A stretch of DNA of 17,413 nucleotides from Actinomycetota bacterium (GTDB taxonomy: Bacteria > Actinomycetota > Thermoleophilia > Solirubrobacterales > Solirubrobacteraceae): contig SYBY01000083.1 in the NCBI GenBank assembly GCA_005788585.1, positions 1-17,413 on the forward strand. The letters are read 5' to 3'. The stretch's first letter is position 1. Each line of letters begins with the position of its first letter. This document shows, one piece after another, positions 7,236 to 13,747 of the stretch. The notes under the pieces were generated by a model. It saw nothing but the letters and a program-made list of their open reading frames with translations. It was not told the origin of the DNA and made no database searches. Position numbers and translations under genes: made by a program.

Positions 7236-8660
7236 ATGACCCACGTTCAGCGCCCGCCCGCCGTCGCCTCCGAGCACATGGTCTGTGCGTCCCAGGGGCA
7301 GGCGGTGCAGGCCGGGCTGGCGATGCTCGAGCGCGGCGGCAACGCGGCCGACGCCGCAGTCGCCGCGGCTGCGGCGCTGTGCGTGTGCGAACCGATGTCC
7401 ACCGGGATCGGCGGTGACGCGTTCGCCATCGTCCACCGCGATGGACGTGCGGAGGGCCTGGACTCCGCGGGGCCGGCGGCCGCCGACGCGCCGGAGCTCC
7501 CCGTGCACACGGACGGGCCGGGCTCGGTGACGGTCCCCGGCGGGGTCGCCGGCTGGGAGGCGCTGCTGCGCCGCCACGGGCGGCTCGGCCTCGACGTCTG
7601 CCTGGCGCCCGCGATCGACCTCGCCGAACGCGGCTTCGCGGTGGCGCCCCGATGCGCGTGGGCGTGGCGCTCCGCCGACCGCCTGCCGCGTGGCTACGAC
7701 TCCGTGCCCACGCTCGGCGCCCGCGTGGTGCTGCCGGAGCTGGCCGCGACGCTGCGCGCGATCGCCGCCGAAGGCCCGGACGCGCTCTACCGCGGCGAGC
7801 GGGCGGCCGCGATCGCCGCTGCGACGGCGTTGAACGAGGACGACCTCGCGGCGTTCGCTCCGGCCTGGGTGCAGCCGCTGCGCCTGCGCTACCGCGGGGT
7901 CGACGTGCTCGAACTCCCCGCGCCGACCCAGGGGGTCGTCGCGCTGGAGGGGCTCGGCATCCTTGAGCTGCTTAGCGAGCAGCCTGACGACTGCGACCGG
8001 CTCGATGCTGTCCGCCTCGCCCTGGAGGACGGCCTGGCGACGGTGCGCGACGGCGCCGACGTCTCCGGCCTGCTCGACCCTGAGCATCTTCGCGCGCGTG
8101 CGGGCGCGCGCACGCGCGAGGGCGTCACCGAGCCCGCGGGCGGCACCGTCTACCTCTGCGCGGTCGACGGCGACGGCATGGCGGTGTCGTTCATCCAGAG
8201 CCTGTACGAGCCGTTCGGCTCGGGCGTCGTCGCCGGCGACACAGGGGTCGTGCTGCAGAATCGCGGCGCGTGCTTCGACGTCGAGGGCGAGGTCCGTGCC
8301 GGCCGACGGCCGTACCACACGATCATCCCCGGACTGCTCGAACGTGACGGCGCGCTGCTCGGTCCGTTCGGTGTCATGGGCGGGTTCATCCAGGCGCAGG
8401 CGCATGTGCAGTTCGTCTCCGGTGTCCTGGATGACGGGCTCGATCCGCAGGCCGCCCTGGACCGGCCCCGCTTCCGCGTCGAAGCCGATCACGTCCTGAC
8501 CGAGCACGGCGCATGGACCGGCCGGCCGCCCGCCGACCTGCCGCTGCGCGCCGAAGCCGACCCGCTGCCGTTCGGGGGCGGGCAGGCGATCCTCGTCGAC
8601 GGCGACACGCTCATCGGCGGGTCGGACAGCCGCAAGGACGGATACGCCGGGGGCCGTTGA
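7236..8660 (+). CDS. Gamma-glutamyltransferase-like N-terminal-nucleophile hydrolase, cytoplasmic
   Basis: A 474-residue member of the gamma-glutamyltranspeptidase family. These enzymes cleave themselves in front of a threonine that becomes the nucleophile for amide hydrolysis or transfer. Family blocks in order are GGNAADAAVAA (34-44), MSTGIGGDAF (54-63), VTVPGGVAGW (98-107), LPAPTQGVVAL (227-237), GGTVYLCAVD with the probable nucleophile T304, YHTIIPGLL (360-368), and DPQAALDRPRF (403-413). No signal peptide is present, unlike exported GGTs, so it is probably cytoplasmic like Bacillus YwrD-type proteins. The ATG at 7236 was chosen because conserved sequence follows closely and a promoter fits with initiation there. 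It heads an operon with the cupin gene 20 nt downstream and is divergent from EamA-hyuB2. It may hydrolyse an amide or gamma-glutamyl intermediate of the regulon's pathway; the substrate is inferred only from context. Confidence 0.9.
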   Translation: MTHVQRPPAVASEHMVCASQGQAVQAGLAMLERGGNAADAAVAAAAALCVCEPMSTGIGGDAFAIVHRDGRAEGLDSAGPAAADAPELPVHTDGPGSVTVPGGVAGWEALLRRHGRLGLDVCLAPAIDLAERGFAVAPRCAWAWRSADRLPRGYDSVPTLGARVVLPELAATLRAIAAEGPDALYRGERAAAIAAATALNEDDLAAFAPAWVQPLRLRYRGVDVLELPAPTQGVVALEGLGILELLSEQPDDCDRLDAVRLALEDGLATVRDGADVSGLLDPEHLRARAGARTREGVTEPAGGTVYLCAVDGDGMAVSFIQSLYEPFGSGVVAGDTGVVLQNRGACFDVEGEVRAGRRPYHTIIPGLLERDGALLGPFGVMGGFIQAQAHVQFVSGVLDDGLDPQAALDRPRFRVEADHVLTEHGAWTGRPPADLPLRAEADPLPFGGGQAILVDGDTLIGGSDSRKDGYAGGR

Positions 8661-8680
8661 GCCCGCCGACGGGGGTACGC

Positions 8681-9082
8681 ATGAGCACCGAACCATCACC
8701 GGCCATCGGCACGAAGCTGCTGTTCGAGAACGAGCACGTCCGCGTGTGGGACCTCGTGCTCGAGCCCGGTGAGAGCAGCGGCATCCATCGCCATCACCAC
8801 GACTTCGTCTTCGCCTACGTCACGGAGGACAACGAGCTCGAGGTGCGGGTGCCGGGCGAGCCGGCGCGGCCGACGTCGGCGCAGGATGGGTACGTGTCCG
8901 CGACGACGATCGGGGCCGGCGACGACCCGCGGCTCACCCACGAGCTGGTGAACGTGGGGACCACGCGGCACCGGCAGATCCTGGTCGAGACGCTGACCGG
9001 CAAGGCGCGCGACGACGGTCCGGCGGAGACCGAGAACAACGGGCTGGGACGCGATCAGTGGGCGGAGGAGGGCGGGGCCTGA
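8681..9082 (+). CDS. Small single-domain cupin protein
   Basis: A 133-residue protein predicted to form one beta-barrel cupin domain. The first cupin motif is seen as LEPGESSGIHRHHHDFVFAYV (starting at L28), with H36 and H38-H40 as possible metal ligands. The second motif is around LTHELVNVGTT (85-95), with H87. Such proteins act as small metal-dependent enzymes or as sensors; the activity cannot be assigned. The ATG at 8681 has a G-rich site (GGGGG) 5 nt upstream and lies 20 nt after the GGT-like gene, so the two are probably co-transcribed under the operator at 7222-7233. The acidic C-terminal tail after about residue 108 looks disordered. Confidence 0.88.
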   Translation: MSTEPSPAIGTKLLFENEHVRVWDLVLEPGESSGIHRHHHDFVFAYVTEDNELEVRVPGEPARPTSAQDGYVSATTIGAGDDPRLTHELVNVGTTRHRQILVETLTGKARDDGPAETENNGLGRDQWAEEGGA

Positions 9083-9121
9083 CGCCTGGACGGCGGCCCG
9101 CGAAACGCGAAAGCGTCTAGG

Positions 9122-9151
9122 TTGTCATTCTGGTCAGAAGGCCTGTACCAT
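9122..9151 (+). promoter_or_regulatory. Candidate promoter of the RTX-type gene
   Basis: TTGTCA (9122-9127), an 18-nt spacer and TACCAT (9146-9151) lie on the plus strand. Initiation would fall near 9158, only a few bases before the ATG at 9162, where no ribosome site is visible. This would be another nearly leaderless mRNA. No VanR-like box is present. Confidence 0.4.
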
Positions 9152-9161
9152 CCGCGCTCGC

Positions 9162-10763
9162 ATGGCGGCACGGAAGCTGCATATCGCGATCGTCCTGGCG
9201 ATCGCGCTCACCGGATGGAGCACGGCCGCAGCCCACGCGATGGAGCTGACGAGTGCCGGCCTGAAGGGCACCGACGGCAACGACGAGGTTGCGCTGAGCG
9301 TGGTGACCTCCGGGCAGGTGACCACGTTCACCTACACCCCCGGCGCCGGGCAGACCATCACCGCGCCCGCGGCGTTCACCCAGTGCGGCGGAGGAGGCGC
9401 GCCTGGAGCAGCGCTCACGTGTGCGTACACGGGCTTCGACCAGCGCGATCCGCTGCTGCTGGACATGGGTCCCGGCAACGACACGGTGCAACTCGGCACC
9501 ATGGTCTCCGGGTTCCGGACGCTGATCGCCGGCGGCGACGGGAACGACCGGCTGTCCGGCGGGGCGAGCAACGACGAGATCGACCCGGGGATCGGCGACG
9601 ACGTCGTCTCCGGTGGCGGCGGGTCCGATCGCCTGGCGGCGGACATCCCGCAGGGGACCGCCCTCCCGTACCGGACGACCCCGCGCTCCGCGGGCGTCTT
9701 CGTCGACCTCGCCGCCGGGATCATGCAGCCGCTGGCGGGCGGCGAGCAGGACACGGTGAGCGGCTTCGAGGACGTGCGCGGCACTGCGTTCGCCGATGTC
9801 CTCCTCGGCGACGACGCGCCCAACGTCATCAACGGCTACGAGGGCTTCGACCGCGTCGACGGCCGCAACGGCGCAGATTGGCTGACCTCCCGTGACGGCC
9901 TCACCGCCGACTATTCCCGCCGCAACGGGCCGCTGATCATGGACATCGATGGCGCCCCCGGCTCCTCGGACCGGCTCATCACCGCCCGCACCTTCAACGG
10001 CGGAGTGGACATCGACCGCTTCAGCCGCCTCGGCCGCGTCATCGCCACGAACCGCGACGACGACATCGTCACGACCGTCCCCGCCTTCGTGTCCGGCGGC
10101 CCCGGGGACGACATCATCGAGGGCAGCGACGGGGACGACACGCTGAACGGCGACGAGGGGCACGACGGCATCACGGGCGGCGCGGGCCGCGACCACCTGT
10201 TCGGTGGGTCCGCTGGATCCCTCGCCACGGACGCCGGTCATGACTACCTGCACACCGAGGACGGCGGGGCGGACCAGGCCTACTGCGCCGGCGGATGGGA
10301 CGTGGTGATCGCCGACGCCGCGCACCTGGACGGGGCCGATGGCGACTGCGAGGAGGTCGTCCGGCCGGATGCCGACCCGATCTACACCCCGATGCCCGTG
10401 GCGCGCCCGCGCCCGGTTGGCGGCTGGCCGCCGCCCGTCACGGGGTCGGCCGGCAAGGGCACCCCTGCGGCTGCGGGTCAGCCTCCGCTGCTGCGGCTGG
10501 GCCACAGGCTGGTCAAGCTGCGCCGGGCCGGCAAGGTGACGGTGAAGGGGCGGGCGCTGAACGCCGACCGCACCCCGATCGCCGGGGTCCGGGTGACGCT
10601 CAAGCGCGGGTCCCGCGTGCTCGCCTCGACCCGCGCGGGCAAGGACGGGGCGTTCAAGCTGCGGGCCCGCGTCACGCGCACGGCGAAGCTGAGCGTCAGC
10701 TACGCCGACCCCGTGACGCGGCGCCGGGTGAGCGCCACGGTCACCGTCCGCGTCAAGCGCTGA
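9162..10763 (+). CDS. Secreted RTX-repeat calcium-binding protein with C-terminal regulatory-like domain
   Basis: A 533-residue exported protein. Residues 1-26 form a signal peptide with a charged start, a hydrophobic core and AHA before the likely cleavage site. Two blocks of glycine/aspartate nonapeptide repeats of the RTX (hemolysin-type) kind are visible. One runs about 124-158 (GGDGNDRLSGG) and one about 312-349 (GGPGDDIIEG, GDDTLNGDEG, GGAGRDHLFGG). They would bind calcium and fold outside the cell. A proline-rich linker (about 407-441) leads to a C-terminal beta-sandwich resembling carboxypeptidase-regulatory-like domains (about 457-533, with PIAGVRVTLKRG). No catalytic domain is recognisable; a cell-surface or matrix role is likely. 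It stands alone, has no operator box, and its stop is only 4 nt from the stop of the convergent aldo/keto reductase. It seems unrelated to the surrounding pathway. Confidence 0.88.
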   Translation: MAARKLHIAIVLAIALTGWSTAAAHAMELTSAGLKGTDGNDEVALSVVTSGQVTTFTYTPGAGQTITAPAAFTQCGGGGAPGAALTCAYTGFDQRDPLLLDMGPGNDTVQLGTMVSGFRTLIAGGDGNDRLSGGASNDEIDPGIGDDVVSGGGGSDRLAADIPQGTALPYRTTPRSAGVFVDLAAGIMQPLAGGEQDTVSGFEDVRGTAFADVLLGDDAPNVINGYEGFDRVDGRNGADWLTSRDGLTADYSRRNGPLIMDIDGAPGSSDRLITARTFNGGVDIDRFSRLGRVIATNRDDDIVTTVPAFVSGGPGDDIIEGSDGDDTLNGDEGHDGITGGAGRDHLFGGSAGSLATDAGHDYLHTEDGGADQAYCAGGWDVVIADAAHLDGADGDCEEVVRPDADPIYTPMPVARPRPVGGWPPPVTGSAGKGTPAAAGQPPLLRLGHRLVKLRRAGKVTVKGRALNADRTPIAGVRVTLKRGSRVLASTRAGKDGAFKLRARVTRTAKLSVSYADPVTRRRVSATVTVRVKR

Positions 10764-10767
10764 CCAG

Positions 10768-11856
10768 TCAGGCTCCCGCCAGCGGGACCGCCGACTTCTC
10801 CCAGGCCACACCACCCGGCCCGTGCAGCGCCAGATCCGCCGGCCCGAACCGCTCCGCCACCGTCTGGCGCTGATGCCAGTACGGGTACAGCAGGGCCGGA
10901 TTCGACACCGCATCGAGCCGCGCGCGCTGCTCGTCGGAGAGCACGAGCTCCGCGGCCGCCAGCGAATCCGCCAACTGCTCCGGCGTCCGCGCACCCACGA
11001 CCAGCGAGCTCACCGCCGGCCGGCCCATCAGCCACGCCAGCGCCACCCGCACCGGCGGCACCTCGAGCTCCTCGCCAATGGCCACGAGCTCGTCGACGAT
11101 GTCGTACAGCTGCTCGCCGTCGCGCACCGGCGGCTCGTTCCAATCCGTCAGGTGCCGCGAGCCCTCGGGCGGCTCGACGCCGCGCCGGTACTTCCCCGTC
11201 AGCAGCCCACCCGCAAGCGGGCTCCACGACAGGATCCCCAGCCCCTGGTCGACCGACAGCGGCACGAGCTCGTACTCCGCCTCACGCGCCTGCAGGGTGT
11301 AGTGGATCTGCTGGCTGACGAACGGCGTCGCGCCCGCAGCGTCGGCGGTCCACAGCGCCTTCATCACCTGCCAGGCCGAGAAGTTCGAGCACCCCAGGTA
11401 CCGCACCTTGCCGCTGGCGACCAGCGACTCGAGCGCCGCGATCGTCTCCTCCAGCGGTGTCATCCCGTCCCAGGAATGCACCTGGTAGAGGTCGATGTGG
11501 TCGACGCCCAGGCGGCGCAGCGACGCCTCGCACTGGCGGACGATGTGGTGGCGCGACAACCCCCGGTCGTTCGCCGAAGGGCCGATGTTCATGCCGACCT
11601 TCGTGGCGAGCAGGAGCTCGTCGCGGCGGCCGCGGATCGCCTCGCCGACGATCTCCTCGCACACGCCCGACGAGTACGCGTCGGCGGTGTCGATCAGGTT
11701 CACGCCCGCGTCGAGGCACAGGTCGATCTGCGCCCGCGCGTCCTCGACGCCGCCCGCGCCGACACGGCGGAACCCGCCGACGCCGCCGAAGCCCATGGTG
11801 CCCAGCGAGATCGCCGACACCTGCAGCCCCGAGGTGCCCAGCCGCCGCAGGATCAT
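10768..11856 (-). CDS. Aldo/keto reductase 2
   Basis: A 362-residue TIM-barrel NADPH-dependent oxidoreductase. The catalytic tetrad is D56 and Y61 (DTADAY), K86 (ATKVGM) and H127 (YQVHSWD). The GLLTGKYRRG segment (218-227) and the C-terminal cofactor-binding block VVGARTPEQL (286-295) are also present. The N-terminus MILRRLGTSGLQVS is typical. The ATG at 11856 overlaps the hyuB3 stop as ATGA, so it is translationally coupled as the last gene of the hyuB4-hyuB3 operon. An in-frame GTG at 11871 would add five residues but is less typical. It is only loosely similar to the reductase at 3242-4189, so the two are probably not a recent duplication. Its substrate is probably an aldehyde or ketone made in the pathway. 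Confidence 0.93.
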   Translation of the reverse strand: MILRRLGTSGLQVSAISLGTMGFGGVGGFRRVGAGGVEDARAQIDLCLDAGVNLIDTADAYSSGVCEEIVGEAIRGRRDELLLATKVGMNIGPSANDRGLSRHHIVRQCEASLRRLGVDHIDLYQVHSWDGMTPLEETIAALESLVASGKVRYLGCSNFSAWQVMKALWTADAAGATPFVSQQIHYTLQAREAEYELVPLSVDQGLGILSWSPLAGGLLTGKYRRGVEPPEGSRHLTDWNEPPVRDGEQLYDIVDELVAIGEELEVPPVRVALAWLMGRPAVSSLVVGARTPEQLADSLAAAELVLSDEQRARLDAVSNPALLYPYWHQRQTVAERFGPADLALHGPGGVAWEKSAVPLAGA

Positions 11857-13733
11857 GCGGCAGCGGCCCACCAGTCGAGGTGCGGGTGGACGGCGCGCGA
11901 CGCGTCGTCGGCCTCCAGCGGCAGCGGTCCCGCGGCCGCCATCTCGGCCCGGCGCGCGGCGGTCGCCTCCGCGTCGATGGCCAGCGTCTCCCAGCGCTCG
12001 GGGTCGCCCGTGATCACCACGCCGTAGACCTCACGCGCGCGGCCCACGGACACGAAGCCCTCGACCGCATCGACGAGCACCGCCTCCGGCGAGCGGTCCA
12101 GCGGGTTGCCGTAGCCCCCGCCTCCGGCCGACAGCGACACGATCGACTCGCCCGCCTCGAGCACGATCTCGCCGACCGAGTACGGGTACTTCGACCACGT
12201 ACCGTCGGTCGTGATGTTCCACGCCTCGGGGCCCATCGGCGACGAGCCGCCGTGCACGCCCTTGATGCGATTCACGACGCCGTCGTGGAAGTACTGCACT
12301 TCCATGTCCTCGAACCGCGGGCCGTAGATGCACACGTTCCCGGGCGCGCCGCGGGTGCGGCCGGCGCCCTCGGAGTCCTGCCAGACGCTGCGCTCCCACA
12401 GGACGATCGGGTACTTCTGCTCGAGCACCTCGGAGTTGTCGATGTAGTTGATGCCGCAGCCGCCGGTGACGAGGAACGTCAGCCAGCCGTCGGACTCGGG
12501 CGTCGCCGGGCCGCCCTGCGTGCCCGCGAAGATCTGGAACATGAACGGCGGGTTGCCCTCGCGGCGGGGGTCGTGGCCGGAGAGCACGCCCTGCACGGCG
12601 GCCGACCCGTACGCCGGCTCGGTCGCGCCGAACCCGTCGCCGAGCGCCGCCATCCCGATGAGGGTCATGCCGACCGTCCGGCACTGCACCGTCGTCGTCG
12701 CACACGACGCGCTCGCCGGGTGGCGCGGCTTGCCGACCACGCAGTTCTCGCGGGTCAGCACCTCAATGCGCCGGAACGCGCCCGCGTTGTTGTAGACCCG
12801 CAGCCGCTGCGCGTCGCGCTTGGAGTTCAGCGCGATGAGCACGCCGGTCGTCGCCGCGTTCTTCGCCGTCGACTCCGTGAGGTTCAGCCCGGCCGGCACG
12901 CAGTCGGGGTTGTCGCGCAGGTCGACGGTGATCTTCCCGGCGTCCGGGTCGACGTCGATCGTCGCCTGCAGCTTGATCCCCTCGGGGACCTGGGGGAACG
13001 GGTCGAGCTCGGTCTTCGTGACGATGCGCCCGGCCGGCAGCTCGGAGATCGCCTCGCCGGCCATCTGCTCGCAGTAGTCCAGGAACGCCGCGAGGTAGGC
13101 CTTCGTCTCCTCGACGCCGCCCAGCCAGACGGCCAGCTCCTGCAGCCGCCGCTCGGCCAGGCGCACCGCGCCCAGCGTTGCGAGGTAGTCGCCGTACCAC
13201 GTCTCGTACGAGCGGATCCGCCGTTCGCACATGCGCAGCACGTCGGTGTTCTCCCACCCGCCGCGCGCCATGAGGATCATGGGGAAGACCAGGGCGCCCT
13301 CGTTGTAGACGTCGGTCGCGGTGGGCGAGTACGTCGTCGGGATCGCGTTGCCGATGTCGGCCTGGTGGGCCTTGGCCAGCGCGGTGAACAGGTGGACGCC
13401 CTCGAGGAAGACGGGGACGAGCAGCGTCTGGTCGGCGGTGTGGCTGTTGCCGCCGTACGGGTCGTTGCTCATGAAGACGTCGCCCGCCTGGAACTCGGGG
13501 TGGAACTCCTCCATGTCCTGGGCGAGCATGCCCGAGCCGTAGACGTGGACCGGCGCGGCCTCGGCGAACGACAGCATCTCGTGCGTGTGGCTCGTGATCG
13601 AGCACGAGAAGTCGCGCGCGGCCATGGTGGTCGAGCGGGCGGTGCGCACCATCGTGTTCGTCATCTCCATGACGATCGAGTTGATGCGGTTGGCCATCAC
13701 GGTCAGCGTGACCTTGTCGATGTCGACTGCCAT
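11853..13733 (-). CDS. hyuB: Hydantoinase B/oxoprolinase family subunit 3
   Basis: A 626-residue HyuB-type subunit. It carries TARSTTMAARDFSCS (31-45), SNDPYGGNSH (89-98), H98, D101 and H123 as inferred metal ligands, DLRDNPD, ASCATTTVQCR, DSEGAGRTRGAPG and SAGGGGYGNPLDRSPEAV. The tail ends DWWAAAA, with the Trp-Trp pair also seen in subunits 2 and 4. The ATG at 13733 has GGAGG 5 nt upstream. An ATG at 13751 in the same frame overlaps the hyuB4 stop as ATGA and would add six residues. I prefer 13733 for its ribosome site. It is the middle gene of a leftward three-gene operon. The tandem arrangement with hyuB4 suggests duplication, yet the proteins have diverged considerably. The two may act on different substrates or form a hetero-oligomer. 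No HyuA gene adjoins it. Confidence 0.92.
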   Translation of the reverse strand: MAVDIDKVTLTVMANRINSIVMEMTNTMVRTARSTTMAARDFSCSITSHTHEMLSFAEAAPVHVYGSGMLAQDMEEFHPEFQAGDVFMSNDPYGGNSHTADQTLLVPVFLEGVHLFTALAKAHQADIGNAIPTTYSPTATDVYNEGALVFPMILMARGGWENTDVLRMCERRIRSYETWYGDYLATLGAVRLAERRLQELAVWLGGVEETKAYLAAFLDYCEQMAGEAISELPAGRIVTKTELDPFPQVPEGIKLQATIDVDPDAGKITVDLRDNPDCVPAGLNLTESTAKNAATTGVLIALNSKRDAQRLRVYNNAGAFRRIEVLTRENCVVGKPRHPASASCATTTVQCRTVGMTLIGMAALGDGFGATEPAYGSAAVQGVLSGHDPRREGNPPFMFQIFAGTQGGPATPESDGWLTFLVTGGCGINYIDNSEVLEQKYPIVLWERSVWQDSEGAGRTRGAPGNVCIYGPRFEDMEVQYFHDGVVNRIKGVHGGSSPMGPEAWNITTDGTWSKYPYSVGEIVLEAGESIVSLSAGGGGYGNPLDRSPEAVLVDAVEGFVSVGRAREVYGVVITGDPERWETLAIDAEATAARRAEMAAAGPLPLEADDASRAVHPHLDWWAAAA

Positions 13734-13747
13734 GGGTTCCTCCGTTG

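Noticed and set aside
9083..9121. Possible terminator after the cupin gene
   Set aside because: Only a 4-bp CGCG stem and a distant GACGC/GCGTC pair are visible, too weak to call.
10103..10210. Repetitive GGCGACGAC-type DNA in the RTX gene as a possible tandem repeat or CRISPR-like array
   Set aside because: The repetition follows the protein's Gly/Asp nonapeptide repeats and shows no spaced identical repeats.
10211..10220. GGATCC core inside the RTX gene, and another near 5369 inside hyuB2
   Set aside because: Their flanks do not extend the palindrome (CTGGATCCCT and CAGGATCCAC), and both lie in coding sequence.
12685..12725. Near-identical DNA in three hyuB genes (also near 5111 and 14647) as a mobile repeat
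   Set aside because: It encodes the conserved ASCATTTVQ motif of the family, so it reflects paralogy and codon bias.
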